From assembly GCA_019136515.1 (NCBI GenBank), contig JAGVUB010000189.1, positions 1 to 35,603 of the forward strand: a stretch of 35,603 bases of DNA. The letters are read 5' to 3'. The DNA comes from Verrucomicrobiota bacterium. Its GTDB lineage: Bacteria; Verrucomicrobiota; Verrucomicrobiia; Opitutales; Opitutaceae. Below, in pieces: positions 7,698-15,297 of the stretch. Position 1 is the stretch's first letter; every line of letters begins with the position of its first letter. Under the pieces are notes generated by a model. It made no database searches and was not told the origin of the DNA. It worked only from the letters and a program-made list of their open reading frames with translations. A program made the translations under genes and the position numbers.

Positions 7698-8882
7698 ATG
7701 CTCGCGACCGAACACACCTTCGAGGGCTGGCAGGCGCGTGTGCGACCCGAGGGCCGCAGCCGCTATTTCGGCGCCGCCTTCCTTGCGTTCTGGCTGTGCG
7801 GCTGGGTTGTGGGTGAGGTCTTCGCCCTGGGGATCCTCGCGGGCGGCCTGTGGACGCTGATCACCGGCACGCCGCCCCACCCGCATTTCGACACCGTGCG
7901 CGGCGCCGCCCTCTGGCCCGTCGCGGGCTTCCTGCTGCTCTGGCTCACGCTCTGGACCTACGGCGGGATCGCCGCCGGCTGGACGTTGTTGCGTCTGCTG
8001 TGGGGCGAGGACCGCATCACGCTGCGCGCCGATGTCCTGCGCCTCGAACGCCGCGCCGCCCCGCTGCGCCGCGTGCGTGAGCTGCGGTGCGACGAGCTCC
8101 ATCGCTTCCACCGCATGCGGGCGAAAGGCACGCGGTATCAGCTCGTCGCCGACACGCTCCGCGGGCCGGTCGTCGTCACCGATCTCGCCTCGCCCGCCGA
8201 CCTCGATGCGCTCGAACAAGCGCTCGCGCGGGAGCTGCGCCTCCCGGCGGAGCGGTCGCACGAGTTGCCCGCCGGCTGGGAGCAGATTCCGGTCCCCGAA
8301 GGCGGCAACGCGCTCGTCGAGGCGCCCGCGCGCCGGCACCGCCAGGGTCTGGTCGTGGGCCTGCTCGCCGGCGGCCTCGCCGTCACCACGCTTTGGAGCG
8401 CCGCCACGCGCCAGCCGATCTCGATGGTGGTCTGCGCGCTCGGCGCCGGCCTGACCGGTTGGGGCGCGGTCCGGCTGCGCTTCGGGCGCTACGAGTGGCA
8501 GTTGGCCGGCGCGCGCCTGCGCCTGGTGTGGCGCTACCGCGACCGGACCCGCACGCTCTGCGAGGGCGACCGGCTGCGCTTGAGCGTCGCGACCGACAGC
8601 GACAACGACGAGTCGTTTCAACTGGAGCTGATCCCGGTCGCCGTCCCCACGGCGGCCAAACCGCGGTCCCGCACCATCGCCCGCGCGCTGCATTCGCCCG
8701 CGGCGCCGTTGGCCTTGGGCGAGTGGCTCGCCCACCGAACCGGGCTCCCGCTGGAAAACAACGTGCCGAGCGCGGCGGACAAGGTGGAGCAGACCGAGGA
8801 GATGCGCCGCAAGCTCGAGGCCTTGGGCCGTTTCGGCCGTTGGATGGCCAAGCTCATACCGCCCGCGAAGAAGGAGAGCTGA
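7698..8882 (+). CDS. Membrane protein of unknown function (394 aa)
   Basis: Not recognised. Two strong hydrophobic stretches lie near the N-terminus (about residues 23-57 and 70-102) and a second pair near 218-255. They flank a soluble segment of about 110 residues that begins GEDRITLRADVLRLERR. The alternating layout (membrane pair, beta-rich soluble region, membrane pair, beta-rich soluble region) suggests a duplicated PH-like/bPH unit: residues 103-190 and 262-330 both have strand-rich, charge-alternating character. The C-terminus is amphipathic and charged (KVEQTEEMRRKLEALGRFG). Third-position GC is very high. The start follows a spacer rich in repeat words. It converges with the damaged propeller gene. 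Confidence 0.75.
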   Translation: MLATEHTFEGWQARVRPEGRSRYFGAAFLAFWLCGWVVGEVFALGILAGGLWTLITGTPPHPHFDTVRGAALWPVAGFLLLWLTLWTYGGIAAGWTLLRLLWGEDRITLRADVLRLERRAAPLRRVRELRCDELHRFHRMRAKGTRYQLVADTLRGPVVVTDLASPADLDALEQALARELRLPAERSHELPAGWEQIPVPEGGNALVEAPARRHRQGLVVGLLAGGLAVTTLWSAATRQPISMVVCALGAGLTGWGAVRLRFGRYEWQLAGARLRLVWRYRDRTRTLCEGDRLRLSVATDSDNDESFQLELIPVAVPTAAKPRSRTIARALHSPAAPLALGEWLAHRTGLPLENNVPSAADKVEQTEEMRRKLEALGRFGRWMAKLIPPAKKES

Positions 8883-8898
8883 GCGGCCCGCTCGCCGC

Positions 8899-9164
8899 TC
8901 AGGTGCTCGCGCTCGTGGTGGTTGTGCTCGTCCGCGCGGACCGGTGAGGCCGTTCTTCCAGAGGATCGCGCCGGTCTGCGAGTCGAGGCAGAAGAGCTCG
9001 CCGCCGGTGTGGGCGTAGAGCCGATCCGCTTGCACGAGGAGGCTCACGAAGTCGTCGCTGGTCAGCGCCCCCTTGAGTTTGGTGCGCCAGAGCTCGGCGC
9101 CGGTGGCGCGGTCGAAGGCGGCGACGTGCGAGTGGGTGCCGAGGTAGAGGAAGGCGGAGTCCAT
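8899..9164 (-). pseudogene. Short PQQ/pyrrolo-quinoline-type beta-propeller protein, 3' end damaged
   Basis: From ATG 9164 the minus strand encodes MDSAFLYLGTHSHVAAFDR then ATGAELWRTKLKG, followed by LYAHTGGELFCLDSQTGAIL and WKNGLTG. These are two PQQ-like propeller blades (the D-x-x-TG-x-x-W-R/K signature occurs twice). After NGLTG, near 8940, the frame loses propeller character and continues as antisense to the neighbouring gene for nearly 500 codons. A different frame ends sensibly at 8899 (TSTTTTSAST, stop). This suggests a small deletion or frameshift near 8940 in a gene originally about 90-120 codons long. The alternative is an intact but unusual short protein. It diverges from the beta-lactamase gene. 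Confidence 0.5.
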
Positions 9165-9290
9165 GGGGTTCGCCGCCGAGGTTGGAGCAGCACGACACCC
9201 GACGCCAGCTTTTCGGCACCGAGCTGACCTCCGGGTGACCGACATTCCCGGTTTCCTCGCCGGCCGCGCTCCGCCAGGCTCCGTCATCCC

Positions 9291-10112
9291 ATGCAACGTC
9301 TGCTCTGTTCCGTCGTCGCGCTGCTCGCACTCGCCACCATCGCCCGGGCCGCGGTCGCACCCGAGACCGCCCCCGCCCTCGCCGTCGCCTTCGCCGCCCG
9401 CCACGCCACCGGAGTCTTCGTCGCCCTCGACGCCCGGACCGGGAGGGTCGTCACCAACGATCCGGCACGCGCCGCCACGCGTTTCCTGCCCTGCTCGACC
9501 TTCAAGATCCCCAACTCGCTCATCGCGCTCGAGTGCGGCGCGGTCGCAAGCGTCGACACCGTCCTCCCCTGGGACGGCGTGGAGCGCTGGAACAAGGCCT
9601 GGAACCGCGACTACGCGATGCGCGAGGCCTTGCCGCGTTCCACCGTGTGGTTCTACCAGGAGCTGGCCCGGCGGGTGGGGCCGGACCGCATGCGGGATTG
9701 GTTGCAACGGATCGGCTACGGCAATGCCGACATCGCCGGGGGCATCGACCGCTTCTGGCTCGACGGCGCGCTGCGCATCTCCGCCCTCGAGCAGCTCGAC
9801 TTTCTCCGCCGCTTCCGCGACCACCAACTGCCGTTCCGCCCCGAGGTGCAGGCCGCCGTGTTGGAGATCCTGATCGCCGACCAGCGCGACAGCTGGGTGC
9901 TGCGCGCCAAGACCGGCACCGCCCTCGAGGGCGAACGCGGCCTCGGGTGGTATGTCGGCTGGGTGGAGACGGCGCAGGGCCCGATCTACTTCGCGCTCAA
10001 CCTCGACACCGACCGCGCCGGCGGCCTCGATCCCCGCCCCCGCAAGGAGATCGCCTACGAGGCGCTCGTCCACCTCGGCGCCCTGCCCGCCGGCACGCTG
10101 CCGCCGCCCTGA
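9291..10112 (+). CDS. bla: Class D (OXA-type) beta-lactamase
   Basis: A periplasmic serine hydrolase that opens the beta-lactam ring through an acyl-enzyme. All class D motifs are present. A signal peptide spans residues 1-20 (ALATIARA). The active-site STFK is at 69-72 with nucleophile Ser69 and the Lys72 that is carboxylated in the family. SxV appears as STV at 117-119, YGN at 143-145, a Trp at 156 in the FWLDG segment, and KTG at 207-209. The 273-residue length is normal for OXA enzymes. It could instead be a BlaR-like sensor domain, but there is no membrane-metalloprotease part. It stands alone with no mobile element adjacent and shares the local high GC, so it looks resident rather than newly acquired. 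The start is preceded by CGTCATCCC with no Shine-Dalgarno. Substrate range cannot be read from the sequence. Confidence 0.93.
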   Translation: MQRLLCSVVALLALATIARAAVAPETAPALAVAFAARHATGVFVALDARTGRVVTNDPARAATRFLPCSTFKIPNSLIALECGAVASVDTVLPWDGVERWNKAWNRDYAMREALPRSTVWFYQELARRVGPDRMRDWLQRIGYGNADIAGGIDRFWLDGALRISALEQLDFLRRFRDHQLPFRPEVQAAVLEILIADQRDSWVLRAKTGTALEGERGLGWYVGWVETAQGPIYFALNLDTDRAGGLDPRPRKEIAYEALVHLGALPAGTLPPP

Positions 10113-10275
10113 CCGCCGGCGCAAACCGTGTCCCGCGGCGGACGCAACGCCGCGTCTTGCCACCGTAGTCGTGCGACACCCGGCCTGGGTCCGCCACGCC
10201 CCGCCCATCCTCCCGCCGTACCCGGATTCTTCTGGCTTCCCTTCGCCCGCATCCTTCGCAGCATCACAGCCACCT

Positions 10276-11695
10276 ATGGTGCGCAAATTCCCTTGGATGG
10301 TTGCGGCGGCGCTTGCTTTGGCGGCGCTCGCCGGTTGTCAGAAGAACGCGGAGTCCTCCACCGCGGCCGCTCCGGCCGCCACTGCCGCAAAGCCGCAATC
10401 CGGCGGCTCCGTCGCGTTGGTCGCCGCCTCCGAGCGCAGCCGGCACTTCGCGGCCGTCGCCGAGCAGCTTGAACTCGGCGGCACGCTCTACGGCTACGTC
10501 GACATCGACGGCGACGTCGAACGCATCGCCACCCTCGCCCGCGGCATGGTCGAGAACATCGCCACCGAAGTGCCCCAGGCCGCCGCCCCCCGCCGCGCCG
10601 TTCGAGAACCTCCGCCTTGCCCCCGCGGATACCGACGTCTTCTGCGAGAACGAGTTCGACCTGCCCGCGGTCTACACGGCTTTGCGCGCCATTGTCGCCC
10701 GCGTCGCCGGCGAAGCCGCGGCGAACATCGTCGACACGCAGATCAAGTCCGCCGGCAAGCAGGCCGGCATCTCCGCCTACGACATCGTCCAGAGCTGGAA
10801 AGGGCGCACCACCTTCGTGCTCCGCTTCGCGAAGGACGGCTCCATCACGATCCCGGCCAAACAGCCGCTGACCATCCCCGCCTTCTCGCTCCTCCTCCGC
10901 TTCGATGGCATCGCCCCGTCGCTCAAGCCCCTGCTCGACAACGTCCCGGTCTTCGAGAAGAGCGAGGTCGGAGGGCTCTCCCTCTACTCGCTCAAGGCCC
11001 AGGTCCCGGTCGAGGGTTGGGCGCCCCTGCTCGCGATCGACGGCAACGCGCTCTGCCTCGCGACCTCGCGCGCCTTCTTCGACGAGTGCCTCGACGCCGC
11101 CACGCCGCGCCTCGCCGCCAACCCCGAGTTTGCCGCGACGCTCGACCGGCTCGGCCGCGAAGGCAACGGGCTCACCTACGTCTCGACCAACACCTTCGCC
11201 CGCCTCCGCACGCTCCCCGAGCTCAACCGCGCCGGCGACCCCGAGCTGGTCCGCGCGTTGAACTTCGTCATGCCGCACTTCCAGCAGCCCACCAAGCCCC
11301 TGCTCTCCGTGCGTACCAACCGTCCCGATGGCGTCCTGTTCCGCTCCGCCTGGAACGCCTCGCTCAAGCAGGACCTGGCCGCCGTTGTGGTCTACAACCC
11401 CGTCACCATCGGCATGATGTCCGCCATGGCCATCCCGGCCTTCCAGAAGGTCCGTGCCAACTCCCAGGAGAAGACGATCCAGAACAACCTCCGCCAGCTC
11501 TCCGCCGCCGCCGAGCAATACTATCTGGAGACAGGCAACACCCACGCCGCCTACGACGACCTCGTCGGGCCCGACCGCTACATCGGCGAACTCAAGCCCG
11601 TCGCCGGCGAGAACTACCGCAGCATCATCTTCAAGCAGGGTGCCCCCGTCCGCATCACCCTGCCCGACGGCCGCGTCTTCCAGCACAGCGAGTAA
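10276..11695 (+). pseudogene. Lipoprotein with pseudopilin-like C-terminus, frameshifted in a C6 tract
   Basis: ATG 10276 begins a lipoprotein signal (MVRKFPWMVAAALALAALAG, lipobox ALAGC with Cys21). This frame loses sense at 10586-10591, a run of six C. Removing one C makes it continue as QAAAPAAPFENL into the second frame, which is open to the stop at 11695, giving 472 residues. The large middle part (about 40-370) is not recognised. Residues about 375-472 resemble the body of verrucomicrobial type II/IV pseudopilins: SAMAIPAFQKVRANSQEK, NNLRQLSAAAEQYYLETG, LVGPDRYI, VAGENY. Without correction the first frame stays open through to the end of glnS at 13860, so an automatic caller could report a false 1194-residue fusion. 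A good terminator follows at 11744. Confidence 0.75.
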
Positions 11696-11743
11696 ACGAC
11701 GAGCGCAGGCCGGAACCGCACTCCGTCCCACGTCCCCCCCTTC

Positions 11744-11773
11744 AGGCCCGGGCATTCTCGCCCGGGCCTTTTC
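11744..11773 (+). terminator. Rho-independent terminator after the lipoprotein gene
   Basis: AGGCCCGGGC-ATTCTC-GCCCGGGCCT is a perfect 10-bp GC-rich stem with a 6-nt loop, followed by TTTTCG. It lies 49 bp past the stop at 11695 and reads on the plus strand. Confidence 0.85.
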
Positions 11774-11798
11774 GTTTCGCGCCACGCGGCATCCGTAT

Positions 11799-11890
11799 TT
11801 CCGTGGCACGGGTCCCCAGCCCCGTGTTCCGTGGCACGGGTCCCCAGACCCACGTTTCCGTGGCACGGGTCTCCAGACCCGTGTTCCGTG
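11799..11890 (+). repeat. Tandem 28-29 bp palindromic repeat (about 3.2 copies)
   Basis: Units at 11799-11826, 11827-11855 and 11856-11883, with a partial TTCCGTG at 11884-11890. Each has the form TTCCGTGGCACGGGTCCCCA plus GACCCGTG. The third unit contains the perfect hairpin CACGGGTCT-CC-AGACCCGTG. There are no spacers, so it is not a CRISPR array. Confidence 0.85.
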
Positions 11891-11913
11891 TTTTCACCTC
11901 CGCCCCCGAGCCA

Positions 11914-11933
11914 CATGGCGCTGGAGCGCCATG
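11914..11933. repeat. Perfect palindrome CATGGCGCT-GG-AGCGCCATG
   Basis: A 9-bp perfect stem with a 2-nt centre, 24 bp after the tandem units. It is a different word with the same design as the palindromes at 7510 and in the 11799 array. Confidence 0.75.
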
Positions 11934-12027
11934 CCACGCGGCGACCCGCGTGCCTCCTCCGCTCCTCGATCGCCCGCCTTCCGCATTGCCTCCGGCCGCC
12001 ACGCCCCGCCATCCTCGCCGCTTCATC

Positions 12028-13860
12028 ATGTCCGAGCCGACCAACGCCGCCACGCCCGCTCCCGCCCCCTCCGATTTCATCCGCGACATCGTCGCCCAGC
12101 ACGTCGCCGAGAAACGCTACCCGCAGATCGTCACGCGTTTCCCGCCGGAGCCCAACGGCTACCTCCACATCGGCCACGCCAAGTCCATCTGCCTCAACTT
12201 CGGCATCGCCCGCGAAAACGGCGGCCGTTGCAACCTCCGCATGGACGACACCAATCCGACCAAGGAGGACGTCGAGTACGTCGAGTCCATCATCGAGGAC
12301 GTCCAGTGGCTCATCGCCGGCTGGGCCGACCACTGCCTCGGCTTCAAGGCCAAGGGCACCACGCCCGCCGCCCAGCAGGTCAACGGCAAGACCGACTTCT
12401 ACATGCCGGCCGTCATCGGCCACCACGCCACCCCCGGCGAGCTCGCCCAGTCCGCCGCGCCCAAGGCCGCCGTGGAGCTCGAACCGTTTTTCGCGTCCGA
12501 CTACTTCGACCAGATCTACGAATACGCGCTCCAGTTGATCCGCGCCGGCAAGGCCTACGTCTGCGACCTCAGCCCGAAGGACACCGACGAGTACCGCGGC
12601 GCCCCCGACAAGCCCGGCCGCGAGTCCCCCTTCCGCAACCGCTCCATCGCGGAGAACCTCGACCTCTTCCAGCGCATGCGCGCCGGCGAGTTCCCCGACG
12701 GCGCCCGCACCCTCCGCGCCAAGATCGACATGGCCTCGCCCAACGTCTGGCTGCGCGACCCGCTTCTCTACCGCATCCGCCACGCCGAGCACCACCACAC
12801 CGGCGCCAAGTGGTGCATCTACCCGCTCTACGACTTCGCGCACTGCCTGAGCGACTACATCGAGGGCATCACCCACTCCGTCTGCACCCTCGAGTTCGAG
12901 GTGCACCGCCCGCTCTACGACTGGCTCCTCGAAGCGCTCGCCCTCCCGCGCCCGCTCCCGCACCAGTACGAGTTCGCGAAACTGATTCCTGGTTACACCC
13001 TCGTTTCCAAGCGCCGCCTCATCCAGCTCGTCAACGAGAAGGTCGTCTCCGGCTGGGACGACCCGCGCATGCCCACCATCAGCGGCATCCGCCGCCGCGG
13101 CATCCCCGCCAGCGCGCTGCGCGCCTTCGTGATCGGCGTCGGCGTCACCAAGTTCAACAGCGTCACCGACTACGCCGTCTTCGAGCACGCCGTGCGCGAC
13201 GACCTCAACGCCAAGGCGCTCCGCCGCCTCGCCGTGCTCGACCCGATCAAGCTCGTCCTCACCAACATCCCCGCCGGCGAGACCATCTACGTCGACGCGA
13301 CCGACAACCCGCAGAGCGAGACGCCCACCACCCGCAAGGTGCCGTTCACCCGCGAGGTCTTCATCGAGCGCGAGGATTTCGCCGAGGTTCCGCCGCCGAA
13401 GTATTTCCGCCTCAAGCCCGGCGGCGAGGTCCGCCTGAAGTACGCCTGCATCATCAAGTGCGACGAGGTCGTGAAGGATGCCGCTGGCGCCATCACCGAG
13501 CTCCGCTGCACCGCCCAGCTCGACACCCGCGCCGGCGAACCCAACGCGTCCAAGAAAGTCAAAGGCACGATCCACTGGGTCAGCGCCAGCCACACCGTCG
13601 ACGCCGAGGTGCGCCTCTACGATCGCCTCTTCGCCGTCGCCGAGCCGGCCGCCGAGGACGACTACAAGAAGGCGATCAACCCGAACTCGCTGAAGACCGT
13701 CACCGCCAAGCTCGAGCCCTCGCTCGCGTCGGCGACGAAGGACGACCGTTTCCAGTTCGAGCGCCTCGGATACTTCGCCCTCGACAGCAAGGACGCCGTC
13801 GAAGCCACCAAGCTCATCTTCAACCGCACCATCACGCTTAAGGACACCTGGGCGAAGTGA
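12028..13860 (+). CDS. glnS: Glutaminyl-tRNA synthetase
   Basis: Charges tRNA-Gln with glutamine using ATP in the cytoplasm (class Ib synthetase). The opening FPPEPNGYLHIGHAKSICL has the HIGH motif at residues 47-50. RMDDTNPTKEDVEYVESI (71-88) is the classic GlnRS block. LVSKRRL near residue 326 is the KMSKS-equivalent loop, followed by GWDDPRMPTISGIRRRG. The C-terminal beta-barrel anticodon-binding part ends with HWVSASHTVDAEVRLYDRLF. The 610-residue length exceeds the usual 550 or so, mainly because of an insertion at about residues 103-151 between WADHCLGF and ASDYFDQIYEYA. The start at 12028 is chosen because it is the last ATG before the conserved region; the leader is CTTCATC with no Shine-Dalgarno. 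The upstream frame is open only by chance. Confidence 0.97.
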   Translation: MSEPTNAATPAPAPSDFIRDIVAQHVAEKRYPQIVTRFPPEPNGYLHIGHAKSICLNFGIARENGGRCNLRMDDTNPTKEDVEYVESIIEDVQWLIAGWADHCLGFKAKGTTPAAQQVNGKTDFYMPAVIGHHATPGELAQSAAPKAAVELEPFFASDYFDQIYEYALQLIRAGKAYVCDLSPKDTDEYRGAPDKPGRESPFRNRSIAENLDLFQRMRAGEFPDGARTLRAKIDMASPNVWLRDPLLYRIRHAEHHHTGAKWCIYPLYDFAHCLSDYIEGITHSVCTLEFEVHRPLYDWLLEALALPRPLPHQYEFAKLIPGYTLVSKRRLIQLVNEKVVSGWDDPRMPTISGIRRRGIPASALRAFVIGVGVTKFNSVTDYAVFEHAVRDDLNAKALRRLAVLDPIKLVLTNIPAGETIYVDATDNPQSETPTTRKVPFTREVFIEREDFAEVPPPKYFRLKPGGEVRLKYACIIKCDEVVKDAAGAITELRCTAQLDTRAGEPNASKKVKGTIHWVSASHTVDAEVRLYDRLFAVAEPAAEDDYKKAINPNSLKTVTAKLEPSLASATKDDRFQFERLGYFALDSKDAVEATKLIFNRTITLKDTWAK

Positions 13861-13872
13861 CCTCTTCCCCGT

Positions 13873-13897
13873 AGCTGGACGGCGCAGCCGTTCAGCT
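13873..13897 (+). terminator. Hairpin after glnS, possible terminator
   Basis: AGCTGGACGG-CGCAG-CCGTTCAGCT forms a 10-bp stem (one G-U pair) 12 bp past the glnS stop. No U tract follows, so it may be a dispersed palindromic word rather than an intrinsic terminator. Confidence 0.4.
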
Positions 13898-14024
13898 CTC
13901 CGCCTTTAGGCTAGGGCGACTGGTCTGGCCATTCGTCCGGAAGAGTTAACCGCAAAGGACGCAAACATCCCAGAGAAGACTTCCGAGGTAGGGGCGGTTC
14001 GCCGAAACGCGCTCCGCTCTCACA

Positions 14025-14534
14025 ATGATCATCCGTACCGCAGTCATTTTGCTTCTGGGGCTCTGCTCCACTGCACACGTCTTCTCTGCCGCAGGCAACT
14101 GGGACGGCGAGCAATTGGCCGAGGTCACGATCTCGGTTGTCGACGATCTGACCAGCAACCCGGTCAGCGGCGCCGAAGTATGGGTAATTACTGGGCGCGA
14201 ACGGGACCATTTCCGCATCAGCAAGGAATGTCCTGGCGCACTCGCCATGCCGCCGGAAGCACTCGGCACCCGTGCCAAAACCTGCTTCGACGGCACACTG
14301 AGATTTGCTACCACCTTCGAGTCCGGTGGTAGCTTCGAGATCGCCAATGGCAAGAAGGTCTACACCGGCTCCTGGTTTATCGCTGGTCACATCGAAGTCC
14401 GTCGGATCGGGTACAAGGATTTCGTCGCTGAGCTGTCCGATCTCGTCTCGGACAAACACCACGACATTCAGGAGCCGCACCTCAATTTGACCATCAAGCT
14501 AACGCCGTTGCCCGCCCCTAAAGCACCCCGCTAG
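14025..14534 (+). CDS. Secreted protein with carboxypeptidase-regulatory-like (Ig-like) fold
   Basis: A 169-residue protein with a clear Sec signal (MIIRTAVILLLGLCSTAHVF, cleavage near SA-A, about residue 23). The mature part opens AEVTISVVDDLTSNPVSGAE, the beta-strand plus 'N-P-V-x-G-A-x-V' turn typical of CarboxypepD_reg-type domains. It ends in further strands (GHIEVRRIGYKDFVAEL, LNLTIKL) and a Pro/Lys tail. Three Cys remain outside the signal or at its edge. Its composition is AT-richer than flanking genes. It has no partner in the window. Exact function is unknown; a surface or periplasmic role is inferred from the signal and fold. GTAATTACTG and similar codons mark it as compositionally distinct. 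Confidence 0.75.
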   Translation: MIIRTAVILLLGLCSTAHVFSAAGNWDGEQLAEVTISVVDDLTSNPVSGAEVWVITGRERDHFRISKECPGALAMPPEALGTRAKTCFDGTLRFATTFESGGSFEIANGKKVYTGSWFIAGHIEVRRIGYKDFVAELSDLVSDKHHDIQEPHLNLTIKLTPLPAPKAPR

Positions 14535-14690
14535 GCCGCTTCCACGGGGTAGCAAAAATGGCAGAATATCGAGCCAGCCGTTCCTGCTTTCCTGATTTCC
14601 CGTCCTCCGTCGTCCGTCCTCTGCCTTCCGTCGTCAGTACTCCTCCGTTCCCCCTTTCCAGCTTTCCACATTCCCGCTTCCGTCTCTCCC

Positions 14691-15167
14691 ATGCTCCGCA
14701 TCGGCCACGGCTACGACATCCACCGCACCATCACCGGCCGCCCGCTCGTCCTCGGCGGCGTGCGCTTCGACTGCCCCTTCGGCCTCGACGGCCACTCCGA
14801 CGCCGACTGCCTCACGCACGCCATCTGCGACGCGCTCCTCGGCGCCGCCGGCCTGCCCGACATCGGTCACCATTTCCCGAACACCGACCCGGCGTTCAAA
14901 AACATCGACTCGCAGCTCCTCCTCCAGCGCGTCGTCGCCGACCTCGCCGCCCGCGGCTGGAAGATCGCCAACATCGATTCGTCGCTCATCGCCGAGAAGC
15001 CCAAGATCGCCCCGCACCTCGCCGCGATGAAGGCCACCCTCGCGAAATCAGCCGGCATCGCGCCCGAGCAGATCGGCGTGAAGGCGACGACCAACGAGGG
15101 CAGCGACGACATCGGCCGCGGCCTCGCCATCGCCGCCCACGCCGTCGCCCTGATCGAGCGGGCGTGA
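14691..15167 (+). CDS. ispF: 2-C-methyl-D-erythritol 2,4-cyclodiphosphate synthase
   Basis: The fifth enzyme of the MEP isoprenoid pathway: it cyclises CDP-ME 2-phosphate to MEcPP with loss of CMP, as a cytosolic trimer. RIGHGYDIHR (3-12) supplies the metal ligands Asp9 and His11. GHSDADCLTHAICDALLGAA contains Asp37-Ala-Asp and the metal His43. GLPDIGHHFPNTDPAFK follows. KATTNEGSDDIGRG replaces the common KATTxEKLGFTGRG, so the CMP-side loop is altered. The length of 158 matches the family. The leader is pyrimidine-rich (CGTCTCTCCC) with no Shine-Dalgarno. ispD is not in the window. Confidence 0.97.
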   Translation: MLRIGHGYDIHRTITGRPLVLGGVRFDCPFGLDGHSDADCLTHAICDALLGAAGLPDIGHHFPNTDPAFKNIDSQLLLQRVVADLAARGWKIANIDSSLIAEKPKIAPHLAAMKATLAKSAGIAPEQIGVKATTNEGSDDIGRGLAIAAHAVALIERA

Positions 15168-15181
15168 GATCCCGGAATCTT

Positions 15182-15274
15182 TCACCACAGAGCGCACAGA
15201 GAGCACGGAGCGCCAAGCCGGAGCTGACCATACTTCTCTCGCCTTTCCTCCGTGCTCTCGGTGCCCTCTGTGGT
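15182..15274. repeat. Long inverted repeat between ispF and the peptide-binding gene
   Basis: The arms at 15184-15210 and 15248-15274 (ACCACAGAG...CACGGAG / CTCCGTG...CTCTGTGGT) match in inverted orientation at 25 of 27 positions across a 37-nt loop. It can form a strong cruciform or RNA hairpin, starting 14 bp past the ispF stop. It belongs to the same style of intergenic word repeats as at 4907 and 5629. Confidence 0.85.
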
Positions 15275-15297
15275 TCAAACTCCGCTCTAGAACGAGA

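Larger units (their letters stand above)
11696..12027. other. 332-bp intergenic region: terminator plus repeat words before glnS
   Basis: In order it contains the terminator (11744-11773), three tandem copies of a 28-29 bp palindromic unit (11799-11890), the palindrome CATGGCGCT-GG-AGCGCCATG (11914-11933), and a C-rich leader to glnS. No gene is seen, and no clear -10/-35 pair is visible. Confidence 0.65.

Noticed and set aside
7449..10286. 945-codon minus-strand open frame
   Set aside because: It is antisense to the membrane-protein and beta-lactamase genes, with low-complexity Gly/Glu/Arg content. Only the short propeller part (9164 downward) has protein character.
11799..11890. CRISPR-like array
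   Set aside because: Units abut with no unique spacers, and there are only about three copies. It is a tandem palindromic repeat.
9952..13860. 1302-codon plus-strand frame covering beta-lactamase end, lipoprotein start and glnS
   Set aside because: Only 10276-10590 and 12028-13860 of this frame are real coding sequence. The link is an accident of the C6 frameshift and high GC.
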